Shown here piece after piece: positions 47,101 to 55,787 of a stretch of 64,000 nucleotides of DNA. Position 1 is the first letter of the stretch, and each line of letters begins with the position of its first letter. The notes below the pieces were generated by a model. The model saw only the letters and a list, made by a program, of their open reading frames with translations, ran no database searches and was not told the origin of the DNA. The position numbers and the translations under genes are program-made. The stretch is from Paraflavisolibacter caeni (GTDB lineage: Bacteria > Bacteroidota > Bacteroidia > Chitinophagales > Chitinophagaceae): the NCBI RefSeq assembly GCF_025628885.1, contig NZ_JAOTIF010000004.1, positions 223,431-287,430 on the forward strand. The letters are read 5' to 3'.

Positions 47101-48820
47101 TCGTCCAGCTCACCAGGCCCACACTCCTGGAGGCCTGCATCAGGGGCTCGGCATAGTCTGTGGCGGTGAGGTTGTAATCCAGGTAACTGCCATAGACGTT
47201 TTGCAAAGAGCCACTGAGGCCTGCAGGCAGTCCCGAATAATCACCATCATAGTGGGTTTCAGTAAGCAGTTCATTGCTGTAATTACTCACCGTAGGATAA
47301 GCCGTGCTGCTCAATGCCTGTCCCCTGTGGTATGCCGCATCGCTGTAGTAAGTAGGATCCGTAATCAGGTAGGTGGCTACAGGCCGGTTGAAGTTATTGT
47401 CATACACGGTTACCAGCCACTGTTGTTTGCTCCTCATATTGGCATCCTGGCTCATCACCAGCCGGTCCCGGGTGTCATAGACCAGCTGCACCGCTCCTGC
47501 CCCGGGCACCTTCTTTTGGATCATCCGCCCCCTGGTGTCGTATTCATAACGGAAACACAGCTCATTTAACATGTCGGTGGTCAGCCCCCAGCCATTGCCT
47601 TCCAGCAGCTCCACCGCCCGGGGCTGCAACACGGCCCTGAGCAGCCCCAGATCATCATAGATATAGTAAGTACACAGCCAGCCCCCGTGTCCACTGCCTC
47701 CGCTCCCATCAGCTGCAGCCGTGAGCTGCACTTTCTTTAGAATCACCCGTCCTTCCTTGTCCTTGAACTCTTCCACCTGGCTACCTTTTTCATCCACGGT
47801 GACATTTTTATACAGCTGTCCCTCTCCATAAATAGCGGTGGTACTGTAGGTGCCAAAATCATTGGACACATCAGAGACGCTCCACACCCGTACGGCATCC
47901 GCAGAGGTATTGAGCCAGTACTTCGTTTCTATCCCCTTATTATTACCAACCCAGTTAATGCCTGGCGCCATTTGCTTGTCTACCCGGTTGAGCGGGGAGG
48001 ATTCATAAACTGTCTGACCAAAAAAACTAGTTTCATTTTGGCTGCTGTACCAGCCCTGATTAAAGGATAACTGGTCTGCTAATGCTGTTGCCTTATACAA
48101 TCCATCTGAAGAACTGGCCACATAAGGCATATATTTTTTAACTTCTCTTCCAAAGTTATCATACTCAAAAGGGGTTACGATATCCGTATTGCCTGAATCG
48201 GAAAGGGAACCTTTTTTGATCACCGTTTGCTCCGGCCTGCCCAGTCCATCAAAGTAAGTAACGCTATGCTTTACTTCCCTAAGTCCCTTACCCACTAATG
48301 CACTGGCGTCCGTTACTGGGGCGGTGGCCTCCCAGGTCTTTACAAAATTGCGGGGATCTATCATTACAGTTGCCTGTACCACTAGGTTGACAGAAAGGCT
48401 GATAGTGCCACTGCCTGTACCATAGCCCTCTGTAACTATATAGTAGGTACCTGCAGCCAGCGTAGTTCTGATAGAGGCCCTTGAACCTGTACACAATGGC
48501 CCATTATCATCATTGGTAGCAATAGAGCCCCCTGTACTGTTTAACAGGTGTAAATAGGTGTCAAAACCCGAAGAGCAAGTGGAAATGTCAATTTGGGTGG
48601 CCCTTTGAACAGTAAACTGATAAAAAATATCTTCACTGGCCTGTCCATAATCATTGCCATAGCCGCTGTTGTTTCTGTTATCTGTGTAAGGATGACTGCC
48701 GCCAGAATAATTACCCATCACAATGGGATTACTCATGTTGGCACCCTGTGCAGGGCTCAGCAATGGACAAAGCATAGCCAAAAGCAGGACGACTGTGCCT
48801 GCGAAACATATACGTTTCAT
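44141..48820 (-). CDS. RHS repeat-associated core protein with variable C-terminus
   Basis: The 1559-residue exported protein has a signal peptide (residues 1-25), a pre-peptidase-like domain (GQASEDIFYQFTVQ, FDTYLHLLNSTGGSIATNDDNG), then the Bacteroidota RHS N-terminal domain (DPRNFVKTWEA, HSVTYFDGLGRPEQTV). Long YD repeats (YDDLGLLRAV, YEYDTRGRMIQKK) follow, then the core FYRTYDPQIGRWWQIDPLAE and YAANFDNPISFSDPLGDYPP. The last ~240 residues after the core are the variable, toxin-type tail. A fragment of the same family lies at 17435. Contact-dependent competition is the usual inferred role. Confidence 0.92.
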   Translation of the reverse strand: MKRICFAGTVVLLLAMLCPLLSPAQGANMSNPIVMGNYSGGSHPYTDNRNNSGYGNDYGQASEDIFYQFTVQRATQIDISTCSSGFDTYLHLLNSTGGSIATNDDNGPLCTGSRASIRTTLAAGTYYIVTEGYGTGSGTISLSVNLVVQATVMIDPRNFVKTWEATAPVTDASALVGKGLREVKHSVTYFDGLGRPEQTVIKKGSLSDSGNTDIVTPFEYDNFGREVKKYMPYVASSSDGLYKATALADQLSFNQGWYSSQNETSFFGQTVYESSPLNRVDKQMAPGINWVGNNKGIETKYWLNTSADAVRVWSVSDVSNDFGTYSTTAIYGEGQLYKNVTVDEKGSQVEEFKDKEGRVILKKVQLTAAADGSGGSGHGGWLCTYYIYDDLGLLRAVLQPRAVELLEGNGWGLTTDMLNELCFRYEYDTRGRMIQKKVPGAGAVQLVYDTRDRLVMSQDANMRSKQQWLVTVYDNNFNRPVATYLITDPTYYSDAAYHRGQALSSTAYPTVSNYSNELLTETHYDGDYSGLPAGLSGSLQNVYGSYLDYNLTATDYAEPLMQASRSVGLVSWTKVKVLGDTKYLYSVNIYDEKGRVIQVQSTNVSDGIDIVTTRYDFAGKVLRNHVRHQKGGTTSQSYEVATLNIYDDLGRVTRIEKNVGGSGWKKISSMEYDALGQLKSKKLAPDYNGTGLESLTYEYNIRGWLLGTNRDYAKSTSSTANYFGFDLGYDKQSIASLGSYSAPQYNGNITGTVWKSTGDDEVRKYDFSYDAANRLTDADFNQYTGGFNRSAGLDFSVSNLSYDANGNIKTMNQKGWKVTGSTDIDILSYSYFKNGASNKLQAVSDGVTTDNKMGDFTNKNTSDDYGYDPNGNLITDLNKRIGTTTGVDLSSGGAISYNHLNLPTQIIVKDDNGNQKGTITYVYDAAGNKLKKVVAETGQPTKTTLYLFGTYEDDVLQFLPQEEGRIRYKAADGSFVYDYFLKDHLGNVRMVLTEEVKTDPYETLTFEDANKSQQNAQWENSNGQSINVDGARGGSQVNFGGTMTYAMLVRKSSANGSIGATKFLKVMAGDRIHTKVDYFFNGPSSTNGVANPVGSFVNSLISSFTNTATPVGLLKGEATTITNQLQSNTAFTSFINPTPSSSGGDEAPKAYLCVLFFDEQFHFDQTSSRVYPVDYTPGVRNTIDRTFSNAITVGKNGYAYVYFTNESDELVYFDNFNLSHERGPILEETHYYPFGLTMQGISSKAMGGIDNKFEYNGIEHNESFDLNTYDAFYRTYDPQIGRWWQIDPLAERSESWSPYAANFDNPISFSDPLGDYPPQDGNSNEVNRIKKNKDGSYTITETTTSRKTTGNSKTLLKSGSYQHPGGIKVNQYSNSVTQQVSETVSTTTIDAKGNVVNSSSATTSHNESYNYETIETQGGGRILETRDLGGVLHDGKETVTNGSIVGPFANTAKVALSGPHNVFPVYDDAQVYLNMEFGDNAISPLVKAVEGFRKGSEQEERVYKAGRVIYNTARYTGKYNESSGSHLQENRFKSNYYSTYQSYIEKASAENKGGKPKVK

Positions 48821-48857
48821 TCCTTTAGAGTTGGATGGTGGGTAAAGTGCTATTGGA

Positions 48858-49460
48858 TTAATTTGCTGAAGCTTTCTCTTCAGTTTTCTTGCTATAAGGC
48901 TTTACAGGATACACGTTTCCCAAAGGCTTGGAGAGTATCCTTTCCATCACCGGATGGGCAAGGGCAATCTTAGGCCCCATCACAGCATAAAGCTCTCCCC
49001 TCTCATCTACAAAAAACTTATGGCCGGTCCCCAGTACGTCCTGGTCAAAATGGTGGTTCTTGCTCTTATTGGTGAGCCACTGGAACAATGGAGACTGTTC
49101 TGCACCTGCACTTTTTTTCACCTTCATACCTTCAGCCAAAATAAAAGTAGCAGGCATGTTTTTATAGAGAGCCTTGAGCTCTGTTTCCTTCGTTTTTTCA
49201 AAGCCTGTTTCTTCAGCTGGTACACCAATCACAATCAGCGAAGTATCGTATTTGTGTTGCAGGGCCTCCAATTCACCCATCCTGAAGGAAGTATCCTGTG
49301 CAGAGAGTGGCAACACAACAAAGAGCAGCTTTTTACCCCTGAAAGAACCTAGTTCTACTTTCTTCCCTTCCAGTGTATTCAGAGATAGGCTGTAAAGGTC
49401 GTCAAGGAAAGAAAAGGAACACAGGGAAGCAAGCAGCAGTAGGGAAAGTATGTATTTCAT
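48858..49460 (-). CDS. Exported glutathione peroxidase-like protein lacking the catalytic Cys
   Basis: The 200-residue protein has a signal peptide (about 1-19) and the thioredoxin-like GPx layout: LNTLEGKKVELGSFRGKKLLFV, ELEALQHKYDTSLIVIGVPAEE, SPLFQWLTNKSKNHHF and HKFFVDERGELYAVMGP. Where peroxidases carry the peroxidatic Cys or Sec after the first strand, this one reads PLSAQDTSF, so no peroxidase chemistry is expected. It lies 38 bases upstream of the RHS gene on the same strand and may be an accessory protein of the RHS locus. Confidence 0.72.
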   Translation of the reverse strand: MKYILSLLLLASLCSFSFLDDLYSLSLNTLEGKKVELGSFRGKKLLFVVLPLSAQDTSFRMGELEALQHKYDTSLIVIGVPAEETGFEKTKETELKALYKNMPATFILAEGMKVKKSAGAEQSPLFQWLTNKSKNHHFDQDVLGTGHKFFVDERGELYAVMGPKIALAHPVMERILSKPLGNVYPVKPYSKKTEEKASAN

Positions 49461-49501
49461 AATCAGTTATTAGTATTTAACAGTGTTAAAGAGTAGTTTA
49501 T

Positions 49502-50690
49502 TTAATAAATTTCCAAATTGTTGCAGGAGGCATTTAAATCAACGCTATAGAGGTTAGCACCTCCGTAGCCTGAAGTTGAATAATAGCAGCCTGCAGAAAA
49601 AGTACGGTAGTTACTATCATAAGGACTATTGAAATAGATGTTATAATTACCGGCTGGGATATCACCAAGTGTGCCACTGCCATAACCCACTTCAAAGAAG
49701 TAACTGTTTCCGGTGCTGTTATTATAGAGTTCAACGGTATAACCATAGGCATTATAATAATTAGAATAGGTCAGGGTAAGGAGAGACTGGCAGCCGCCCA
49801 ATAGATCGGCCTGTTGCTGGGCGTATTGTACCGCCTGGTTATTGGCATCTTGCTGTGAAATAAGTGAGGTAAACATACCTGACGATACACTCACCATGTA
49901 AGGCTCAGGCGTTTGACTGCCACAGTAATTTGAATAATAGTAATCGTTTATTGGTTCATTGCCCCACTGGGTTGGCTGCTCACCGCAATCCCCAGGTTGT
50001 CCCAGATAGTTATAGCAGTATCTTTTAAGTATGTTCTTATTATCATCACGGACCAGTGAAAGTCTGCCAAAGCCATCATACTCAAAGTAGGTAATGCGGT
50101 TGTTGATGTCACTTTGCGAGGTCATGCCCACCAAAGGATCATAAGTAAAGGTGGTCATCTGGGAGGCGGATGGATGCAGACGGATGTCATCAAACCATAC
50201 TGTACCATATTCATTATTGTCGATTCTTATATTGAGCTGCGTAACATCTGCAGGTACAGTAAACTCCCCCTCTACCAACACCCACTTGCCGGTGGTAGTA
50301 GTGCGCACCCCATCCACATAGCTGTAGTAGCCCGTTTCATTTGCTCTTTTCATGAAAAAGTAAATATCTGCACTGGGTCCATTACTGTACACCCAGCCGG
50401 AATATTTGAACTTGGTGGGAGCTGATAGAGTGACGTTCAGCCATTGTGTACTATGGCGAACGATTTCCCCGCCACTACTATTATCAAGCCTGGCTGAGTA
50501 TCTTCCTGCGTGGGCCTTGGTATTATCAAGTACTACACCATTCCAAGTATCACTTTCTTCATAGGAGTCAAAGAAAAGATCGTTGGCTTTCGCATTTACC
50601 GCCTGGGCAATAGGATAGCTCTTGTTGTAGCCCCATAAGTAGGCTTGTTTGACATCACCTGCTTTTTGCTGCTCGGCACCTGTGGAATGC
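49502..50690 (-). pseudogene. 5'-truncated RHS-type protein
   Basis: The frame is open from upstream of 50690: AEQQKAGDVKQAYLWGYN, KANDLFFDSYEESDTWNG, QWLNVTLSAPTKFKYSGWVY, then TTFTYDPLVGMTSQSDIN, ITYFEYDGFGRLSLV, KNILKRYCYNYLGQPGDC. These are the late segments of Bacteroidota RHS proteins before the core. The 5' part is missing; the frame ends against the hairpin at 50727. The C-terminus (CNNLEIY) is a normal stop. An internal ATG at 50392 may express a 296-residue piece. Confidence 0.75.
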
Positions 50691-50726
50691 GATTTTTTGA
50701 ATATTTTGAGGATGGGATGAAAATTA

Positions 50727-50759
50727 AAAACCCTGCAAACGTTTGATTTGCAGGGTTTT
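50727..50759. terminator. Perfect 13-bp hairpin beside R1 copy C
   Basis: AAAACCCTGCAAA pairs perfectly with TTTGCAGGGTTTT across a 7-nt loop. A-tracts and T-tracts flank it, so it can terminate in both directions. A degraded form precedes R1 copy B. Confidence 0.85.
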
Positions 50760-50769
50760 AGTAAAATTT

Positions 50770-50890
50770 GCTATCTGAGTTGCGGACCGGACGGGACCGC
50801 AACCTTTTTCCAGAATGTAGACTAGTAAAGCCTTGTAGAAAACTGAGAATTAGAGGGCACCGAATAGGGCACCTTAAGATTTAGTTTATT
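50770..50890. repeat. Dispersed repeat R1, copy C
   Basis: It contains GTTGCGGACCGGACGGGAC and ends in the doubled GGGCACCGAATAGGGCACC (50855-50873), as in copies A and B. It marks the 5' break of the truncated RHS gene. Confidence 0.78.
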
Positions 50891-51037
50891 TTGACCTGAT
50901 TTATAATTATTAATACTCTATCCATACTCTTTCCGGCCGCATATCAACAACTCCGTGCTTTTCGGAAAAAACTACCACAGCTGGACAGCTATCTGCTATT
51001 TTTACAAAAAAAAGACTTCTTTCTTAATATTATCTTA

Positions 51038-51613
51038 TTATTTTAGCCTTTCAAGAGAAGGATTTTCATTTAAGCAGGCATAATAATTTACAAAAAATTC
51101 ATTGCAGACAAATTTTTTTAAATCAAACAATTGAATAAAACGATACGTATTGGCAGAGCCGGTCCAATTAACAGGCTCGTTTCTTAGAAGAATATAGTTA
51201 TCTTTCTGAAAAATATTTTGAGGCGAATAGCCATAATCAAAAGATATATCGTTAAAATTAAACTTCAAGCTATCAAAGAGTACCCTAGTTATTTTGATGG
51301 CCTTTCCTTCATAAAAGTATCTTCTGTTTGAATCCGGCAAATCGAATCGCTTTAGGGGCTGAATAATTGTTAACTTTTTTCCATCAATCATGTATGACTC
51401 TGAGTACGGATCATTTGGATCTGTTGCCCATGGAACCATTGGTGGGCTAATTTCTCTAAAATCCCTAGCTAAAGCGAGACTACATATATTTTTATCACTA
51501 AGAAATTGCATTGAGCTTAAAGAGTCTACTTGTGCAGGAACTGTTAGTATTGTTCCTTGTTTGCAACCTGAAATCCCTAACATGCTCAATAATAAAATCC
51601 ATATTTTAATCAT
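51038..51613 (-). CDS. Hypothetical lipoprotein, possible RHS immunity protein
   Basis: The 191-residue lipoprotein has lipobox ISGC (residue 17), then a mostly beta body (MIDGKKLTIIQPLKRFDL, RRYFYEGKAIKITRVLFDSL, IFQKDNYILLRNEPVNW). No family is recognised. Directly upstream on the same strand is the C-terminal tail of a truncated RHS toxin, so an orphan immunity role is plausible but unproven. Confidence 0.55.
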   Translation of the reverse strand: MIKIWILLLSMLGISGCKQGTILTVPAQVDSLSSMQFLSDKNICSLALARDFREISPPMVPWATDPNDPYSESYMIDGKKLTIIQPLKRFDLPDSNRRYFYEGKAIKITRVLFDSLKFNFNDISFDYGYSPQNIFQKDNYILLRNEPVNWTGSANTYRFIQLFDLKKFVCNEFFVNYYACLNENPSLERLK

Positions 51614-51619
51614 ATTGTA

Positions 51620-51812
51620 TTATTTTCTTTCTCCGTTCCATTTGACTTTGATTCCTGGGCGATAACGTGTATTTCGGTATTGGTCAGTTAACCTACTAAA
51701 AGTTGTATTTCCAATTGCATTGGTTGTTTGATATTTTGATTGCCAAGAACCATAAATATTTTTATCTGCTTCTGCATTAGCTTTTAAATTCCAAATATTA
51801 TGAGTCGCATTT
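51620..51812 (-). pseudogene. C-terminal tail of an RHS-type toxin
   Basis: An open frame without a start reads ATHNIWNLKANAEADKNIYG, SWQSKYQTTNAIGNTTFSRL, TDQYRNTRYRPGIKVKWNGE and stops at 51620-51622. The composition resembles RHS/polymorphic toxin C-termini. It is cut at about 51812, where a different gene on the opposite strand begins. Confidence 0.6.
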
Positions 51813-51814
51813 GT

Positions 51815-53566
51815 AAATGTAGTTCCCTGGAACCTTATGGAGTTGAATTTTCACCCAATTCTGCTCTTTTATATGTCACAGACGCACAAGCTTTGAATTA
51901 TAGTAGATATATCAATAACCTACTGCAATACAATGTGAGCCTGGCTACAGCAGATCAAATCATCCAGTCCAAACAAATCATTTCTAGTATCAATTACCTG
52001 GATCATTTCTCTAATGGCGCATTGCAATTAGCTCCGGATGGAAAAATTTATATGGCTAAAAGAACCCAGAACCAACTGGCAGCCATCAACTATCCCAATC
52101 GCATTGGTGCTGCCTGTGGCTTTGTATATGATGCTGTGGCGCTTGGCTACGGCCAGTGCAGGTTTGGACTTCCTCCTATCACCCCGGATATTTCCTTAAA
52201 CGTAAACAGTTTTGATTTTACAGGCACCTGTACAGGTCAACAGTTGCAGTTTGAGTACAAGGCATCTACTCAGATCAATTCTGTAAAGTGGGATTTTGGT
52301 GATCCTCTTTCCGGAGGGAATAATACATCAACGCAATTCAGGACAAGCCACCTTTTTACAAAACAGGGGGTCTATGATGTCCGACTCATCCTTTTTCATG
52401 CCTGTGGCAGTGATACTATCACCAAGCAGATCCAGGCAGGGACCATTTCTGTTCAACTGGGAAAGGACACGACACTTTGCGGTACTGATGGTTACCTGCT
52501 GACACCTCAAACATCAGGAGATAATACTTATTTATGGCAGAATAGTTCCACCGGTACTACTTTCCTGGCTAAAAAATCTGGTCTTTATTGGGTGGAAGTA
52601 AAAAACAAGGACAATGGTTGTGTAAAAAGAGACAGTATCCGCCTGGTCATGAACGCCTATCCAAAATTTGAGCTGGGCAGTGATCTTCACCTGTGTGAGG
52701 GGCAAACTAAAACCTTAACTGTGAATGTGCCTGCAGCCACCTATTTATGGAACACAGGAACAACTGCACAATCACAAACCATCTCCAGTGGCGGTGATTA
52801 TTGGCTGGGTGTAACAGTGAATGGCTGCACCCAAAGAGATAGTATAAAAGCAGTGTATGCACCATATCCACAAATTAGCTTAGGAAAAGATACCATCTTG
52901 TGTGACGAGAAAACGTTGTTGCTGGATGGCGGAAATACCGGAGCTAATTACCAATGGCAGGATGGTTCTAGTGGTCAAACCTTCCTGGTGAAAGCTAAAG
53001 GAGCCTACAATGTAACGATTACAAAGGATGGTTGTTCCAGCTCAGATACAATCCTTGTAAGTTATGATCATAAGCCAACTTTCACCCTGGGTTCTGACCT
53101 TATGCTTTGTAGCGGACAGACAGCCTTACTTAGGGCTATAATACAGGATAGTATAGGTATGCAATACAGGTGGCAGGATGGTTCAGAAGGTAAAGAGTTT
53201 AAGGCTGCGGGGCCAGGCATCTATAACCTTGAAGTAAGTAACTATTGCGGCAGTCAGAAAGATTCTGTTATCATTTCCAAGGGCGTTTGCCAGCTTTATA
53301 TTCCCAATGCATTTACCCCTAATGGTGATGGCCACAATGACGTTTTCCGAGCAGGCTTTGGTGAAGATATTACCAGTTATAACATCCAGGTTTACAACAG
53401 GTGGGGTACAAAAGTATTTGAGTCTAATGAAATTCGCAGAGGATGGGATGGCACAATTTCCGGTAAGCTGCAGCCTGCCGGAGTTTATATCTGGGTGATC
53501 CGATATCGTTCATCCGGAAGTCTAACGGAACAGGTGTTAAAGGGAAATACAGTGTTGATCAGATAG
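51815..53566 (+). pseudogene. 5'-truncated T9SS-secreted protein with gliding-motility C-terminal domain
   Basis: The reading frame enters abruptly at LEPYGVEFSPNSALLYV, normally an internal segment of large cell-surface proteins. It then has LQLAPDGKIYMAK, a PKD domain (VKWDFGDPLSGG, FTKQGVYDVRLILFHACGSD) and several repeats of about 85 residues with LGKDTTLCG, WQNSSTGTTFLAKKSGLYWVEV and LWNTGTTAQSQTI. It ends with the type B secretion domain (IPNAFTPNGDGHNDVFR, VYNRWGTKVFES, GVYIWVIRY). The ATG at 51800 translates foreign DNA, so the true 5' end is missing. Confidence 0.85.
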
Positions 53567-53718
53567 TCAGTAGGTGCAAGTCTGAATACGGCTCAAATTA
53601 TCAGCCCTTGGATATCACGTATATTTTGACTTGTTTTGAATTGATTTGAAGTATCAAATACTTTATCTATACTTTATCTTGACTGCATCTATGCTTCTTC
53701 CCTACTCGATACAGGCTT

Positions 53719-53925
53719 TCACCTGGTTAGGAATTGACGAACTCTTTCTTCGCTGATGCCGGTGTGCTCGCAGAATTCGTAGATGGTGATAAGGTCGCCG
53801 GGCTTTTTGTTGTAACGGCGGCGGATCTGGGCGATGATCTTGCGAGCAGTGCGCTCTTTCTTGCCTGTTATATTGCTGATGTCTTTGGCATAGATGACTA
53901 TGCGCGTTGGTACAATTTCCTGCAT
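53719..53925 (-). CDS. 68 aa helical DNA-binding-like protein
   Basis: The small protein reads IVIYAKDISNITGKKERTARKIIAQIRRRY, then DLITIYEFCEHTGISEERVRQFL. Two helix pairs and basic residues suggest DNA binding. It is a common type in Bacteroidota; the function is unknown. A dead copy lies at 41412-41633. It reads away from the cassette that begins at 54078. Confidence 0.75.
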   Translation of the reverse strand: MQEIVPTRIVIYAKDISNITGKKERTARKIIAQIRRRYNKKPGDLITIYEFCEHTGISEERVRQFLTR

Positions 53926-54077
53926 AATGCTGCAATAGCGGTACCGCTACTTTAGGTTTTGGGTATGGTGTAATAATCTTGTGGTGAGGAACTTAAAATT
54001 AATCATTATTTAATATTTCTTGTTGGGCTCGCAATTGCTTCCTCCCTGCCCCACAAGAATTTTAAAAACTTTATCCT

Positions 54078-54833
54078 ATGGCTAAACAAATGGGTATCAT
54101 CAAACTCAAAGGGACGATTGGTGATATAACCTTTTACAAATCCCAGGATGGTTACCTGGCACGCGAAAAAGGCGGCGTGGATGGGGACCGCATTGCAACT
54201 GATGCTGCCTTTGAAAGAACCCGGGAAAATGGTGCGGAATTCGGCAGGGCCGGTAAGGCAGCCAAGCTGCTGAGAGTTGCTATCCAGGGCTTATTGCAAA
54301 ACGTATCTGACAGCAGGCTGGCCAGTCGCTTAACCACTGAAATGGTAAAAGTGGTGAAGGCTGATGCCACCAGTGATCGTGGCCAGAGAAACGTGTTGGA
54401 TGGTGAACTGGAGCTGTTGCAAGGCTTTGAATTCAACATCAATGGGAAGTTGACCACCGCCTTGTATGCTCCTTATGATGCCACCATCACCAGGGCTACA
54501 GGCCAGTGTACCGTAGCGGTGCCACCTTTCATACCTGCTAATATGATTGCAGCGCCTGTAGGTGCCACCCACTTCAAGATTACATCCGGAGCAGCTGAAG
54601 TAGATTTTGAAGCAGGCAAGTATGTTGTACAAACCCAACAAACAGCGATGTTGCCATTGGACAACATGCCAACAGCGGCAATTAGCCTGGAGTCTACGCT
54701 TACTCCGGCAAGTACGCACCCACTGTTCCAGGTGCTGGGTATTGAATTCCTGCAATCGGTGAATGGAGAGTTTTATCCACTGAAGAATGGCGCCTTCAAT
54801 GCCCTGGCATTGATCAAGGTTGAGGGTGTATAA
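54078..54833 (+). CDS. Hypothetical 251 aa protein of a small-protein cassette
   Basis: The protein begins KQMGIIKLKGTIGDITFYKSQDGYLAREKGGV, a pattern I recall from many uncharacterised Bacteroidota proteins. It has a helical middle (KLLRVAIQGLLQNVSDSRLASRLT) and a beta-rich C-terminal half (LLQGFEFNINGKL, ALYAPYDATITRATG). No signal peptide or catalytic motif is visible. It is followed by two very small membrane proteins, suggesting a conserved cassette. Confidence 0.6.
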   Translation: MAKQMGIIKLKGTIGDITFYKSQDGYLAREKGGVDGDRIATDAAFERTRENGAEFGRAGKAAKLLRVAIQGLLQNVSDSRLASRLTTEMVKVVKADATSDRGQRNVLDGELELLQGFEFNINGKLTTALYAPYDATITRATGQCTVAVPPFIPANMIAAPVGATHFKITSGAAEVDFEAGKYVVQTQQTAMLPLDNMPTAAISLESTLTPASTHPLFQVLGIEFLQSVNGEFYPLKNGAFNALALIKVEGV

Positions 54834-54939
54834 GCTTTTATCCTGTGAAACACCATGGAAACCGGAGAGAAGCATGGCATGGCAAGCGCTCTGGTTTCCT
54901 TTTTCTAAATCCGTTTTCCTTACTTCTTAATTCAGAGTT

Positions 54940-55149
54940 ATGAAACAAATCATGAGCAGGATCCAGGCTCCTACTCCACCCTTCTTTGTAAAGCTTCGAA
55001 ACATTGGCCTGGCACTTACAGCAGTAAGTATTGCCCTTACCACTTCACCATTGGCCCTTCCGTTAGTGGTGGTGAAAATAGCCGGTTACCTGGCCATTGC
55101 CGGATCCGTGGCTTCGGCAGTGAGCCAGGCTGCAGTTGAAGGAGAATAA
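54940..55149 (+). CDS. Small membrane protein (69 aa)
   Basis: It has a basic N-terminus and two hydrophobic segments (LALTAVSIALTTSPLALPLV and AGYLAIAGSVASAVSQAA). Size and layout are holin-like, but there is no lysis gene nearby. It lies 4 bases upstream of the next small membrane protein. Confidence 0.55.
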   Translation: MKQIMSRIQAPTPPFFVKLRNIGLALTAVSIALTTSPLALPLVVVKIAGYLAIAGSVASAVSQAAVEGE

Positions 55150-55153
55150 AGTC

Positions 55154-55336
55154 ATGGAGCATATATTTGACAATACCACCAAGGCTGGCACAGCGGCTGG
55201 TACAATGCTTACCATCCTGGTAAATATAAGTAGCGAGGATCTGCTCAAAACTGCAGTCCTGGCGGCTGTGGGTGCTGCGGTGAGTTTCGTGGTAACTTTA
55301 TTACTGAAAGCGCTGGTGCGATATTTCCATAAATGA
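55154..55336 (+). CDS. Small membrane protein (60 aa)
   Basis: Starting at ATG 55154, the protein has two hydrophobic helices (AAGTMLTILVNIS and KTAVLAAVGAAVSFVVTLLL) and a basic C-terminus (ALVRYFHK). It is holin-like in layout and adjacent to the 69 aa protein. Function unknown. Confidence 0.55.
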   Translation: MEHIFDNTTKAGTAAGTMLTILVNISSEDLLKTAVLAAVGAAVSFVVTLLLKALVRYFHK

Positions 55337-55402
55337 ATGTTCTCTAGATGTTGTGGTGAGCATTAGAGAAAAGAAGAAGGGCCGTTTGGCCCTTTCTTCA
55401 TT

Positions 55403-55753
55403 TCAGTACTCTTTGGGGAGCATGAGGGTGCCATCTACCAGCCAGAGGGTAGCTTGATCATAAATAAAATCGCTGTAGAGAATGTACTGATAGGCAATGC
55501 GCTTGTGATTACCATCTGTGGCAACGACCGTAAACCTGTTTTCATTGATTCGTTTGAGATCCCATACCTGAAAGCGTTCTTTTTGTAACTGTCTTTTACA
55601 TTGGTGACTTGTGATAATGTCAATAAACCAGTAGGCAGAGCAGGTATCTGCCAGTTGTTTTACTCCGCTTGTGATGAGGATCCTGGAAGGTTTGTGATAG
55701 AAGAAGCGTTCTGAGCCATTGCTGGAGCCGAAGAAGTGATTTGCATTCGTCAT
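55403..55753 (-). CDS. DUF6876-like protein
   Basis: The 116-residue protein shows FYHKPSRILITSGVKQLADTCSAYWFIDIITSHQ, FQVWDLKRINENRFTVVATDGN and TLWLVDGTLMLPKEY, the layout I recall for DUF6876 proteins carried on Bacteroidota plasmids and integrative elements. Function unknown. It supports the view that 53.7-55.8 kb is a mobile-element segment. Confidence 0.68.
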   Translation of the reverse strand: MTNANHFFGSSNGSERFFYHKPSRILITSGVKQLADTCSAYWFIDIITSHQCKRQLQKERFQVWDLKRINENRFTVVATDGNHKRIAYQYILYSDFIYDQATLWLVDGTLMLPKEY

Positions 55754-55787
55754 GATGATTGTGCTTTTAAGTGATTAAAAAGTCATT

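Noticed and set aside
46625..47569. Rightward open frame of 314 codons
   Set aside because: It is antisense to the RHS gene, whose YD repeats and core are unmistakable; the translation is repetitive and shows no domain.
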